DNA from: Bin55 sp965205965
Lineage (GTDB): Bacteria; Pseudomonadota; Gammaproteobacteria; Pseudomonadales; Azotimanducaceae
Length of the DNA stretch: 64,000 bases
Direction: 5' to 3'
NCBI GenBank assembly: GCA_965205965.1
Contig: CBDBHT010000007.1
Coordinates: forward strand, 930,001-994,000
The translations under genes and the position numbers were made by a program. A model generated the notes under the pieces. It worked only from the letters and a program-made list of their open reading frames with translations, was not told the DNA's origin and made no database searches. The number at the start of each line of letters is the position of its first letter. Positions within the stretch are counted from its first letter, which is position 1. This document shows, one piece after another, positions 17,377 to 25,401 of this stretch.

Positions 17377-17916
17377 TCAATTCAGTAAACGCTGATTTGC
17401 CGTCAGAATCGGGACTCCCTGGCCCTTGAAATCGCCATCATGCGTAATCAGCGTCGACCCTTCTCTTTTGCATAACTTTGTTATCACTTGGTCATTGAAA
17501 TCGGAATCACCGGCGGCATAGACACTAAGTAGGCTATCTCCTTCCATCTCTACGAAATCGTCTTCTATACGGGAGCAATGGCTCATCACACGTCTGGCAT
17601 TATCGGCAATCTCTAGAGCGGCAGGTTTGAAATCGGTACTGCCTCGGAAGTTTTTAAATTGCTTGATCTCTGGCCTATCAAGTTTCCATTTCAGTCTGGC
17701 GTAAGCGTTGATGAATTCCGAAATGACGAGGACGTCAATATAAATACAGCTTCTCGCGTCAAGAATGTGGCGCAGTACCTGGGAATAAATAGCAGCTTGT
17801 TTGTCGTCAGGTTTCTGTGGTCCATAGACGTACAACCAGATATTGGTATCCAAAAAAAGTTGATCTTCAGATGTAAACTTATAACTGTTTGCCGCTGTTG
17901 CCCTATACTCCGTCAT
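17377..17916 (-). CDS. PIN-domain ribonuclease-like protein (effector of GHKL/STAS operon)
   Basis: 179-aa PIN domain. Acidic residues are at the expected places: 'LFLDTNIWLY' (first Asp), 'VLVISEFINAYARL' (Glu), 'AAGDSDFNDQVITKL' (Asp) and 'TLITHDGDF' (last Asp). PIN domains of this layout (VapC-like) cut RNA with divalent metal. ATG 17916 lies inside the end of the upstream STAS-like gene, overlapping it by 14 nt, which means tight coupling. The partner is not a classical VapB but a STAS-like protein and a GHKL ATPase, so control by a phospho-switch (as in anti-sigma systems) is a plausible inference. Confidence 0.85.
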   Translation of the reverse strand: MTEYRATAANSYKFTSEDQLFLDTNIWLYVYGPQKPDDKQAAIYSQVLRHILDARSCIYIDVLVISEFINAYARLKWKLDRPEIKQFKNFRGSTDFKPAALEIADNARRVMSHCSRIEDDFVEMEGDSLLSVYAAGDSDFNDQVITKLCKREGSTLITHDGDFKGQGVPILTANQRLLN

Positions 17917-18274
17917 CCTGATCTTCCATCGTCTCTCGAATGACCTGGTCAAATTTCGATGGGTCTTTGAAGTACTGTTTGGCCGTTTCCACCACGCGCT
18001 TCAGCAGCTCCAGATCACCGGGTTCTATATCATCTTCTTCCACTTGTACTAAGGTACGAATATCTTCTTCGCTGAATTGTCCGTATAGTTGACCAATCGC
18101 AGCATTCAAGAAAGCCGACGTTAGGGTACCGACGCTACGAAATGAGAGTGCGACGCTTCGCTTCTCCCGAATAGCGGCGGCTAGACGTTCATAAACCTTT
18201 TGCCCATCGCTCGAGGCGACGCACAAGGGACTGCCCACTACCTCGAATAAAGAAATTTTGACGTTTTCCCCCAT
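17903..18274 (-). CDS. STAS-like DUF4325 protein
   Basis: 123-aa protein with the DUF4325 pattern: 'RLAAAIREKRSVALSFRSVG' then TLTSAFLNAAIGQLYGQF (about residues 38-70), the segment in which STAS domains carry a regulatory Ser/Thr. The C-terminal third is charged and helical, ending M-E-D-Q-D-D-G-V. ATG 18274 follows GAGGT at good spacing. It sits between a GHKL ATPase and a PIN nuclease, 10 nt after the former and overlapping the latter. STAS proteins are antagonists in partner-switching modules with GHKL kinases, and the order here suggests that logic applied to a toxin. Confidence 0.85.
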   Translation of the reverse strand: MGENVKISLFEVVGSPLCVASSDGQKVYERLAAAIREKRSVALSFRSVGTLTSAFLNAAIGQLYGQFSEEDIRTLVQVEEDDIEPGDLELLKRVVETAKQYFKDPSKFDQVIRETMEDQDDGV

Positions 18275-18284
18275 GCTCAATACC

Positions 18285-19157
18285 TCACAAGATGTCTTGA
18301 GCTCTTAGCTCGGACGTAAGTACATAAGAACTCCGGTCTGCCGTGTTAATTTCCACGCTTGCTACTGTGCCGGGAAATGGATGATCTAATCGCGCGGTAG
18401 TCGTTTCCTTTTTCCTCCGCTGCCAATAGCCGGCGTCTGAGACAATCCGAAAGCAGCCATCATTCAAGTCAATGAACTCACGGAGCAGCGTCAACCCTAA
18501 TCCGCCCGGAACACCGCCGCGCTTAGTCGTGTTGTTGTCCTTGGTCGCCCAGTCAATCGCACCTTCCGGTGAGAAATCATATCCCGCATAGTCTCGTATG
18601 TTTTGACATATGCCAACTCCCAGGTCCGCTACCGTAAAATTAAGCCGGTCTCGTGTAGGGAAAAACTGCCCGCAACTGAAAATTCCCAATTTCGTGCGCG
18701 AATGATAGACCGAGTTGTTGAATATCTCGAAAATACTCTCACGGAATTTTTTCAGCAACCCCGACGACAGATTGGGCATCTCAGAACGACGCATGAATTC
18801 ATCCTCAATATAGCTTGAGAAATAGTGGTCATCTTTAACGTCAAATCGTTTATAGGAGATAGTCGTATCCCAAGAATCGGAAATTTTCACACGCCCATAG
18901 TGACTGAGAAAGCCGTTTTTTGACAAAATATTCTCAACCTCGGAATCGAGATTGACTAAATTGACCGTGTTCAGGTTTTCCCCCAGGTTGTAGAGAATCG
19001 CACCAAACGCCGCACACATATCAGCATCAAACCAACTCGTTTCTTCCATGTCAATTTCGACATCATCGAAAAAATATTCCTTGGTCTGTGCATGGAGACG
19101 TGCCAGAGATTCAAAACCTATCCGGTTGTGGTGGATCTTCGGCAGAGAAAATCTCAC
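18285..19157 (-). CDS. GHKL (histidine-kinase-like) ATPase with STAS-like N-terminus
   Basis: 290-aa protein. The N-terminal ~110 residues ('VEIDMEETSWFDADMCAAFG', 'ILYNLGENLNTVNLVNL') look like a STAS-type fold. The C-terminal domain has the ATP-binding boxes of GHKL proteins: 'ESIFEIFNNSVYHS' (N box, about 140-153), 'FTVADLGVGI' (G1, about 175-184) and 'GGVPGGLGLTLLREF' (G2, about 212-226). GTG start at 19157 overlaps the stop of an older upstream reading frame (GTGA). Operon with DUF4325 and PIN downstream. Anti-sigma-like kinases with this fold phosphorylate STAS proteins. No sigma factor is nearby, so the regulated target is probably the PIN protein. Confidence 0.85.
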   Translation of the reverse strand: MRFSLPKIHHNRIGFESLARLHAQTKEYFFDDVEIDMEETSWFDADMCAAFGAILYNLGENLNTVNLVNLDSEVENILSKNGFLSHYGRVKISDSWDTTISYKRFDVKDDHYFSSYIEDEFMRRSEMPNLSSGLLKKFRESIFEIFNNSVYHSRTKLGIFSCGQFFPTRDRLNFTVADLGVGICQNIRDYAGYDFSPEGAIDWATKDNNTTKRGGVPGGLGLTLLREFIDLNDGCFRIVSDAGYWQRRKKETTTARLDHPFPGTVASVEINTADRSSYVLTSELRAQDIL

Positions 19158-19240
19158 ACCCTCACCTCCACAATCGTCATTGTGTGGTTACCGAAGATGT
19201 TCATGACCTTCACCGCGATCTTGAGCGTGTGAGTAAGTAT
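19154..19240 (-). pseudogene. C-terminal tail of a lost upstream gene, possibly a DNA methyltransferase
   Basis: In the frame overlapping the GHKL start the reverse strand reads 'LKIAVKVMNIFGNHTMTIVE' and V-R-V-stop, then sequence similarity ends near 19240. Coupling by a GTGA overlap shows it was the preceding operon gene. The ending resembles C-termini of adenine-specific methyltransferases or the restriction subunits that pair with them, but ~22 codons cannot settle this. Confidence 0.35.
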
Positions 19241-19698
19241 TCATGGACACACTTTTGAGTTCCAGGTTCTCAGTAGAATCCCATCTGTAAAATAGACCAT
19301 TCGAACGAGAAAGCAAGTAAAAATACGAGTAATCAGATATATAACTCTCTTTCGTTTCTCTTTGCAGTTGACCTCACACTAACGTTACTTATGGATATGA
19401 GCCTCTAAATTAACGACTTTACCTAATGATTGGACTGACGATCTGTTACGAGCAGTTTGGCAACGTATTAACTAACGATAGCAAGATACGTGGCACTGCT
19501 TTGTTTCCTACTGCACCAGACATAGCCATTGCACTGACGAAACGCCTTAAATACCTAGAGTTGTATTCTTCGACAAACTTGAAAAAGAAGATCAATTTAT
19601 CCACCGAGCTAACCAGAGATTTCGCATGAGTAGAACTTAGGCTTTACTTCCTTGTCATCTTTCTCTAGATTACTAGCTGTAAAGTCTGGTCGAATTTC
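19241..19698. other. Intergenic region with a 20-bp exact repeat shared with 35389-35408
   Basis: About 460 bp between divergent operons, expected to carry promoters for the TIGR04255 operon. At 19470-19489 the sequence AACTAACGATAGCAAGATAC is identical to 35389-35408 just before MITE copy C. A 67-codon open frame at 19426-19629 shows no recognisable protein similarity and is not called. Confidence 0.4.
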
Positions 19699-20499
19699 AT
19701 GGCGTATTCCACAACGTGTCCGTTCTTTGGTGAAATTCCTTCCTCAGTTAAACTTGAACCGACACCGCTCGCTGGAGTTCTCGTTCAAATCCAGTTTAAA
19801 AACGTTCTTTCGTTAGCGAAAGAAGAGCGTGTCGCTGATATCCAAGAGCTGGTCCATGAACGTTTTCCTTTCTTGGATCGTAGCCAAGATCTTGCACTTC
19901 AGCTAATACATGAAGGACCGGTGCCTGGTATATCTCCCGTGTGGCGTTTTCTTGACACGAGTAGACTTTGGCGATTTTCACTAGCAACGAGTTTTGTATC
20001 TTTGGAGACACGCTCTTATCAAAGCCGGGAGGACTTCGCTAATCGTGTTGAACATATATCCAGTGTACTGTCTGAAACGGTTGACTATCTCCATATGTCT
20101 CGGATAGGCGTCAGGTACGTTGATAGAATCCACTCAGAAAGGTTGCAAAAAATAGAAAGTTATATACGACCTGAAATATTGGGCGTGTATTCCGGTGATA
20201 CCAAACACAAAGTCAGCCACACTGTCAGCGAACTAAATGGTAGAGCCGACGTTGGATTGGTGAAGGCTCGCTGTGGATTTATGCCTGCAAAACAATCCTA
20301 TGCACTTGATCTAATACCACCAATCGAAAGTACTTCGTGGTTTTTAGATGTTGATGTATACGAAGTATTCAGTGCGCCGGAAAAATTCGAGACAAGCACC
20401 ATACGGGAGAAGGTAGTAGGCATGTCAAAACGAGCTTATGCATTCTTTCGTTGGGCGGTTAGTGACGATTTATTGCGTGAATATGGAGGTGATCCATGA
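19699..20499 (+). CDS. TIGR04255 family protein
   Basis: 266-aa protein with TIGR04255 features: 'PLAGVLVQIQFKNVLSL' (about 23-39), 'VADIQELVHERFPFLDRSQ', 'WRFSLATSFVSLETRSYQSR' (about 92-112), 'HMSRIGVRYVDRI' (about 134-146) and a C-terminal 'SKRAYAFFRWAVSDDLLREY'. The family is sporadically distributed and of unknown function, typically about 250-270 aa, so this copy is full length. ATG at 19699. Its stop overlaps the next start by 4 nt (ATGA), the first link of a three-gene operon. Confidence 0.8.
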   Translation: MAYSTTCPFFGEIPSSVKLEPTPLAGVLVQIQFKNVLSLAKEERVADIQELVHERFPFLDRSQDLALQLIHEGPVPGISPVWRFLDTSRLWRFSLATSFVSLETRSYQSREDFANRVEHISSVLSETVDYLHMSRIGVRYVDRIHSERLQKIESYIRPEILGVYSGDTKHKVSHTVSELNGRADVGLVKARCGFMPAKQSYALDLIPPIESTSWFLDVDVYEVFSAPEKFETSTIREKVVGMSKRAYAFFRWAVSDDLLREYGGDP

Positions 20500-21209
20500 C
20501 GGGTCAAAATCCAACTCAAGACTCCACAGTAGCACTCACTTACCCTTTAGGAGGGGGATATCCCACTTCAACGATCGCCGGTACCGATCGTTGGAATAAC
20601 GAACACGACGATGCTAGTCGACATTTGGACGAACGTATTTTGATTGTGAAGGACGAAGTTTCGTCCTCTACTTCACGGGATGCTTGGTACAGTACGATGT
20701 ACTCGCTATTTGAGGAATCCTTCAAATCCACCGTTGCCCAGTTACCACTTGTACAAGAACACGAACGGCTTGCATTTACGATTGAAAAATTGGTTCGTGA
20801 ACACGATCCTTCCGAAAATTTATTCAAACTTCGCAGACTTACGGGATATTCCACCGAACAATTAGCATCTCTATTAACAGTCAGTCGTGAAACGGTTGAG
20901 CATTGGCTGAGGGGTGGAGAAGTACCGAGAGACGATGTAAGCCATATTAATAAAGTACTGTCCGTCGTTCAGTTTTCGGACCGAGGTACAGCGGAGGACA
21001 ATGCTCGTGCGCTTGAAGACGATTCTTTAGGCGAGGTAACACCTTTCGAGGCAATAAAGTCCCATAGATATACGGAAGCGATGAGGTGGTTGTCCTTTTC
21101 TCCCGTTCGATCTAAGAAAATGGAGCGTGAAAAATCCGTTTGGGGAAATGCCATTGGAGAATTTCAACCTATGTTGTTTCATGACGAAGCGGATGGAACT
21201 GAGACTTAG
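20496..21209 (+). CDS. HTH protein in TIGR04255 operon
   Basis: 237-aa protein. A helix-turn-helix of XRE-like form spans about residues 109-142 ('LFKLRRLTGYSTEQLASLL', then 'TVSRETVEHWLRGGEVP'). The N-terminal 100 residues are hydrophilic and unfamiliar, and the C-terminal ~60 residues ('SHRYTEAMRWLSFSP') are unassigned. Translationally coupled to the TIGR04255 gene by an ATGA overlap. It may be the operon's regulator or a DNA-binding component. The arrangement with TIGR04255 and the following gene is known to me only as a recurrent accessory cluster without assigned function. Confidence 0.75.
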   Translation: MTGQNPTQDSTVALTYPLGGGYPTSTIAGTDRWNNEHDDASRHLDERILIVKDEVSSSTSRDAWYSTMYSLFEESFKSTVAQLPLVQEHERLAFTIEKLVREHDPSENLFKLRRLTGYSTEQLASLLTVSRETVEHWLRGGEVPRDDVSHINKVLSVVQFSDRGTAEDNARALEDDSLGEVTPFEAIKSHRYTEAMRWLSFSPVRSKKMEREKSVWGNAIGEFQPMLFHDEADGTET

Positions 21210-21264
21210 AGCAGTACGGTAGATTGAAATTCAATATCTACTATAGATAGGAATATGGGCGGGA

Positions 21265-22095
21265 ATGCCCAAAGTACCGATGACTTTTGAGGCAGAAAAT
21301 AACGCTGATAAAACGCTCAGAAATTGGTGCCAAGGAGATTATGTTCATGGCGTTAATGAGTTCGTGTTTTTAGATCTTGACGAGAACGGTCAATACGTTG
21401 TGCAACGCACTCAACCTCCGGATGTGATTGGATTAGTTGCGATTAGCCAAACATGCGACATCGTACGTCAAACACAGAATCGCGACTATGTGGCGGTATG
21501 TCCTCTAATCAAAGTAACAAAAAACCTCTCTGACGAGGTTGAACGAGGCAGACGTCCATATATGTTCAGAATGGAAAATACAGGTGAAGATATTGTCGTT
21601 GACTTGCGACAGGTAATGTCAGTTCAAAAGAACGTTGTAAGAACATGGAAACGATCCGAAGGATTCAGCTCAAAGTACGGGAGCGTTCAGTTTGCTGCCG
21701 CGCTGGAACGAAAATTTGGTCAATTCGCTTTTCCTGATGAATTCGACAAAGCAATTTCATGTTTTAAGAAGAGAGTTTGGTCGCGTCACAGCAAAGCAGA
21801 TTCTCCACCCGGTGCGATCTATAGATCACTTGCACAGATACGGATTCGAGCTGATACGGATTGGTCAGCGGATAATAAAGTAATCACCTTCGTCGTAATC
21901 ATGAAAGATAAACTAGAACAGGACGTTACGCGGCAAAGTATAAGCGAGGAATTAGGTACGTCTCTGGAAAAAATCCAATGGCCTCCAGGATACGAGTGGA
22001 GTTCTCAGAGATTTTTGTTGAATACAGCGAGAAATTTGACAGCTGAGGATCTCATTTTAAGTCATCGTGGTGATTTTGATTTTCTTTGTCATTAG
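21265..22095 (+). CDS. QTCDI-motif hypothetical protein in TIGR04255 operon
   Basis: 276-aa protein; ATG follows GGCGGGA. A striking segment 'DVIGLVAISQTCDIVRQTQN' (about residues 52-72) with an invariant-looking S-Q-T-C-D-I is followed by 'DYVAVCPLIKV'. The middle has 'ERGRRPYMFRMENTGEDIVV' and 'KNVVRTWKRSEGF', and the C-terminal part 'SLAQIRIRADTDWSADN'. S-Q-(T/S)-C-D-I proteins occur near phage-defence and TIGR04255 genes, but no activity is known to me; the Cys-Asp pair could be catalytic. 55-bp gap after the HTH gene. The stop at 22095 abuts an IS5 remnant without loss of the reading frame's end. Confidence 0.7.
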   Translation: MPKVPMTFEAENNADKTLRNWCQGDYVHGVNEFVFLDLDENGQYVVQRTQPPDVIGLVAISQTCDIVRQTQNRDYVAVCPLIKVTKNLSDEVERGRRPYMFRMENTGEDIVVDLRQVMSVQKNVVRTWKRSEGFSSKYGSVQFAAALERKFGQFAFPDEFDKAISCFKKRVWSRHSKADSPPGAIYRSLAQIRIRADTDWSADNKVITFVVIMKDKLEQDVTRQSISEELGTSLEKIQWPPGYEWSSQRFLLNTARNLTAEDLILSHRGDFDFLCH

Positions 22096-22226
22096 GGACG
22101 TGTTGACATTCAGGCCACCGCCTATCGCAAGACGGCTAGGTAGAGCATAGCCAAGACATTTCCGTCTGCTTTCTCATACTGCATCGTTGCCTGTTGGAAC
22201 TGTTTCCATCGGCAAAAGCATCTCTA
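22096..22226 (-). mobile_element. IS5-family end remnant
   Basis: Matches the left end of the IS5-type element at 44932 (GTTGACATTCAGGCCACCGC, then the 3' end of the transposase gene as far as a 'CGGCAAAAG' block). Only about 130 bp survive. It lies immediately after the QTCDI gene. Confidence 0.75.
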
Positions 22227-22244
22227 AATTATACCACAATTCTG

Positions 22245-22328
22245 GCAAATTATGTCTGATATCAGTATATGACTTTTAAGGATATGAGGATTACTTACTT
22301 CTCTTGGCCTCGAGTAAATAGAGGTGAT
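22245..22328 (+). mobile_element. MITE copy B (left end lost)
   Basis: Contains the core ATGTCTGATATCAGTATATG and the right terminal repeat CGAGTAAATAGAGGTGATC. The left terminal repeat is absent. Confidence 0.65.
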
Positions 22329-22500
22329 CAGCTGTTTGGTCAAAATCGTATTTTATAGAGACCCTCTCCCGCTGAAAACTAACTCCCATACCGCAGCTCA
22401 CAGGCTGCTAAAAGTACCATAACATAGTACCAACATTCTCTAAAGTTATCACATAAGATTATAAAGTCACTTGGATTGATGACTCTTATTAAATGAAATT

Positions 22501-22899
22501 ATGAAAAAGACAACACCATTTGAGGACGAGCTGGAATCGCAAGAACGGACGTCACTCTTTGACGGTGTTACAGGGATTAGTGTTGTTAATGCGAAATTTG
22601 TAGGCGAGCAAAAATTTAACTGGGATTTGTTCGACGGATACGACAAGCTGCAAGTTTTAACCTATTCGGTCAGTACAAAAGCTATAGTACGGATACTGAG
22701 CCATTACTCGTTTCAGTCATTTGAATGTGTCTTTGGGGCGGAAGCAATACTGAACGACTTCAAGAACGTCCTGGCATTTCAAAAACTGGCCATCCAGGAT
22801 ACACGTACTGCGATTATGGGGCTGGATAACGATCAACACGTCCAGATAAACTTAAAGGCATGTCTATTTTTTGTGGACAGAGCGGATTGCGGATGGTAA
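22501..22899 (+). pseudogene. N-terminal fragment of a PLD-like nuclease protein
   Basis: 132 residues: 'FEDELESQERTSLFDGVTGI' (start), 'KFVGEQKFNWDLFDGYDKL' and 'VLTYSVSTKAIVRIL', 'FECVFGAEAILNDF' and 'LAFQKLAIQDTRTAIMGLDN'. This corresponds to the N-terminus of a conserved PLD-superfamily protein; the HxK half-sites that should follow are missing and the frame runs out in the convergent PIN gene. ATG 22501. Assignment rests on remembered family pattern, hence moderate confidence. Confidence 0.5.
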
Positions 22900-23493
22900 C
22901 GAATCACAGTGTTTTGCCCTTTCTAAGCCAATCAAATTAACGACTCTACTGTAGTATTTCGCAGGTACAAACATGCGTGCGTTCCGCAGCGCGTTATAAA
23001 CGATATCTGCCAATTCTTCCCTCTCAATACGATTACACATATTCTGATGGAGCAGGAGGTCGATGGAAGTTGCAACACGAATACTAGGGGAAAACGCCTG
23101 ACAAACTTTCGTAGCTTTGACCTCATCAATGACTGCAACATTAGAGTCCTCGTAAGCTTTTGCTATTGTTGACGCTTCTCCGTCACCAAGACTTACCTCC
23201 GATGAACCGATAGTCAGTCGTTCTAACACAGTTTGGCCTTTTGGCCCGAGTTCTTTGGGGAAGAAGGCGTGCTTGGATATTAGATCGTTTAGTAAATCCG
23301 GCTCTTTAGGATCATTCGGCCGGCCTTTTTCAATTTCTGCTTGCACTTGATGAGTAAGAGAGACTTGACCGGGAAGTATCCTCAAAATCAACTCCGCTCG
23401 CATCGAATTGATCAAATTTATAATGACGCTCGTGTCAGCAACATAGTCGCAATCCACATGGTCAAGAGAGCTGTGGAATGTCGACCGAGTCAT
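22864..23493 (-). CDS. PIN-like toxin paired with XRE-ImmA protein
   Basis: 209-aa protein with a PIN-type acidic pattern: 'YVADTSVIINLI' (about 17-28), 'QVQAEIEKG', 'LGDGEASTIAKAYED' (about 102-116) and 'VAVIDEVKATKVCQ' (about 119-132). The ATG at 23493 lies inside the 3' end of the upstream XRE-ImmA gene (32-nt overlap), the standard coupling of a toxin to its antitoxin. Likely a ribonuclease toxin; the antitoxin would bind both the operon promoter and the toxin. Confidence 0.75.
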   Translation of the reverse strand: MTRSTFHSSLDHVDCDYVADTSVIINLINSMRAELILRILPGQVSLTHQVQAEIEKGRPNDPKEPDLLNDLISKHAFFPKELGPKGQTVLERLTIGSSEVSLGDGEASTIAKAYEDSNVAVIDEVKATKVCQAFSPSIRVATSIDLLLHQNMCNRIEREELADIVYNALRNARMFVPAKYYSRVVNLIGLERAKHCDSLPSAIRSVHKK

Positions 23494-24652
23494 CTTTCTC
23501 GTTTTTTCGTTCGTATAGCATTTTTCGCAAACTCACTCGATCTAAATCCAATAATTGAGCTAGCTGTCCTTCGCTTAGCAGCTGTTTCTCAAACACTTCA
23601 GAAGCTAAAAGGATTAGTCGTGAAGGTATTGGTTGGTGTGGACTGCTTATTTGTGAATTATTTCCGGCATTTTCGTCACAATGTTGGAGAACATCCTGTT
23701 CGTGTCTATCCGTAATTCCTCCATGCTCTTCGAACCAAGCCCAAGTATTAGGTGGTGCGAGGCCGATCTCTTCAAGGCGCCGTACTACCGCTTGTCTTGA
23801 CACTCGAAAGTAGTGCGATAATTCGATCACATGTCTTCGAGTGAGCTTGTCAGCCCCTACGATTATTTCGTGGAACTTGAGAGCGACAGCTCGTGCTGGC
23901 GTTAAAAAACAACGCCCGAACGCGTCGGCGTATTTTTCTTCGCGCGATTGATTCGGTTCATATTCTTGTACACTACAGATACCGGGTCTTGAACGCATGC
24001 TAACAAAATGTCCAAGCTCATGAGCAGCCGTTTGAGCGCGACGCTCTTCACGATGCTTCGCATTCAGCAGGATACATGAGCCTATACGCTCGTCGAATGC
24101 AAATAATCCAGACACGGAAGAATCGAGCGGTCGAACGTACACGCGGATACCCAAGTCTGCTTCTAATAGATTAACCATATTGGAAACCGGAGCGAGACCA
24201 AGGCCAAGATGATGTCTTAGTTCCAATGCGTCGTTTTCTGCCTGGCGAAAAACGTCACCGAACGGAAGTAATGGACGTTCTTGAGGATAATTGTGCTTAC
24301 GTACGATACCGAGATGATTTTCGAGTTCCACTTCCGCTTCAACCAGAAATTTCAGGTCTTGCGCTGCTCGAAGACCAATCTCGGAATTGCCCGACGCTAA
24401 ACTACGAAAACGAGGAATGAGGTCGACATGAATGGTCTCGCTACGCATTAAACCATTTACCGTCGTGTCGTACATTTGTGCCAATCTTTGCAGCTCTTCG
24501 AATTTCACCTGACGTTGTCCTTGCTCAATGGCAACCAACGTAGTGCGTGCAATTTCAAGTTGCCTTGCGACTGCAGCTTGAGTCAATCCCCGCGATTTGC
24601 GTTTGACGCGCAATCGATCCCCGATCTCAGCTGTATTCAAATTTGGGCCCAT
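23462..24652 (-). CDS. XRE HTH + ImmA/IrrE metallopeptidase antitoxin-like regulator
   Basis: 396-aa protein. An N-terminal XRE HTH ('IGDRLRVKRKSRGLTQAAVA', 'LEIARTTLVAIEQGQR', about residues 10-50) is followed at about 150-260 by a DUF955 domain with 'QTAAHELGHFVSMRS' (HExxH zinc motif) and 'EEKYADAFGRCFLTPA' (third zinc ligand region). The C-terminal ~100 residues carry another helical DNA-binding-like segment ('RRHVIELSHYFRVSRQAVVR'). ATG 24652 is preceded by AGGGG at good spacing. ImmA/IrrE-type proteins act as proteolytic switches for a repressor or toxin; overlap with the PIN gene implies a toxin-antitoxin module. Confidence 0.85.
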   Translation of the reverse strand: MGPNLNTAEIGDRLRVKRKSRGLTQAAVARQLEIARTTLVAIEQGQRQVKFEELQRLAQMYDTTVNGLMRSETIHVDLIPRFRSLASGNSEIGLRAAQDLKFLVEAEVELENHLGIVRKHNYPQERPLLPFGDVFRQAENDALELRHHLGLGLAPVSNMVNLLEADLGIRVYVRPLDSSVSGLFAFDERIGSCILLNAKHREERRAQTAAHELGHFVSMRSRPGICSVQEYEPNQSREEKYADAFGRCFLTPARAVALKFHEIIVGADKLTRRHVIELSHYFRVSRQAVVRRLEEIGLAPPNTWAWFEEHGGITDRHEQDVLQHCDENAGNNSQISSPHQPIPSRLILLASEVFEKQLLSEGQLAQLLDLDRVSLRKMLYERKNEKDDSVDIPQLS

Positions 24653-24665
24653 CCAAATTTCACCC

Positions 24666-25401
24666 CTATTTCAAAAATTTGGTTATAAATGATTTATTAC
24701 CTAGATAGTTTATAAATAAATTCCAATCTTCTTGATGTTTTAAAAGAAAATCCATTAATTTTTGTTCTGCAGAATTTTGATCGATATCCAACGCACAACT
24801 TAGCGAATATGCTGCTCGCTTGATAGGCCTTGCATTATTGGGTTGACTGGGGAATTTTGCCAAATGGTCCAGATCCCATATAACCTCTGCTGTACTGTTG
24901 CAAAGTGATTTCAAATAACGGTGCTTATCAAATTTTGGAGATGCGCCATCACAAAAAGAGCAAGCTGTCAAATCTTCCCAAACGTAGGTATCAGGTGCTT
25001 CGACCTTTCCTGCTACGTACACGCTCATCCGTCTTAAAATACAATTCGAGCAGATACCACACTGCCTTCGCTTATTGTCTATAGCAGTAAGACGTTGATT
25101 TCTCCAGCAAGATCTAGTATTCCTCCATTCATTATCATCAGGATATGATTCGAAAAAATGCTTGAGGATTTCGCCTTTCGTACTCCATATATTGCGATGG
25201 TCAAATGCCACTTCGTAATTCAGCAATGCTTTGATAAGCTTTTGTAACAGATTGGTAAATTCCGGATTATTGCGGCAGTCCGGGTTCGTTTCACCAACCG
25301 GCATGATCCAGTCTCCAAGTGACCCCTGGCCGCTCTCACCCAAGACAACCTTTGGTACGTTGCACAGGTACGCCGCTAAACCACTAAGAAACATAAACTT
25401 A
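24666..25401 (-). pseudogene. QueC-like protein, C-terminal half (split by IS1595)
   Basis: About 245 codons downstream of the IS insertion: 'FLSGLAAYLCNVPKVVLGES', 'GQGSLGDWIMP', 'TRSCWRNQR' and 'RQCGICSNCILRRMSVYVAG', the last being the QueC-type zinc site (CGxCxxCxxR). In 7-cyano-7-deazaguanine synthases this lobe completes the active site. The insertion point at 25401/25402 has an 8-bp duplication (TAAACTTA), so rejoining to 26480 restores one reading frame ('RTRGFKF' next to 'MFLSGL'). The length and the 'ESGQG' block fit defence-associated QueC relatives (Qat-type, CBASS Cap9-like) better than housekeeping QueC (~230 aa). Confidence 0.75.

Noticed and set aside
19426..19629. 67-codon forward frame upstream of the TIGR04255 operon
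   Set aside because: No ribosome site, no recognisable similarity, and it contains the 20-bp repeat; probably non-coding leader.
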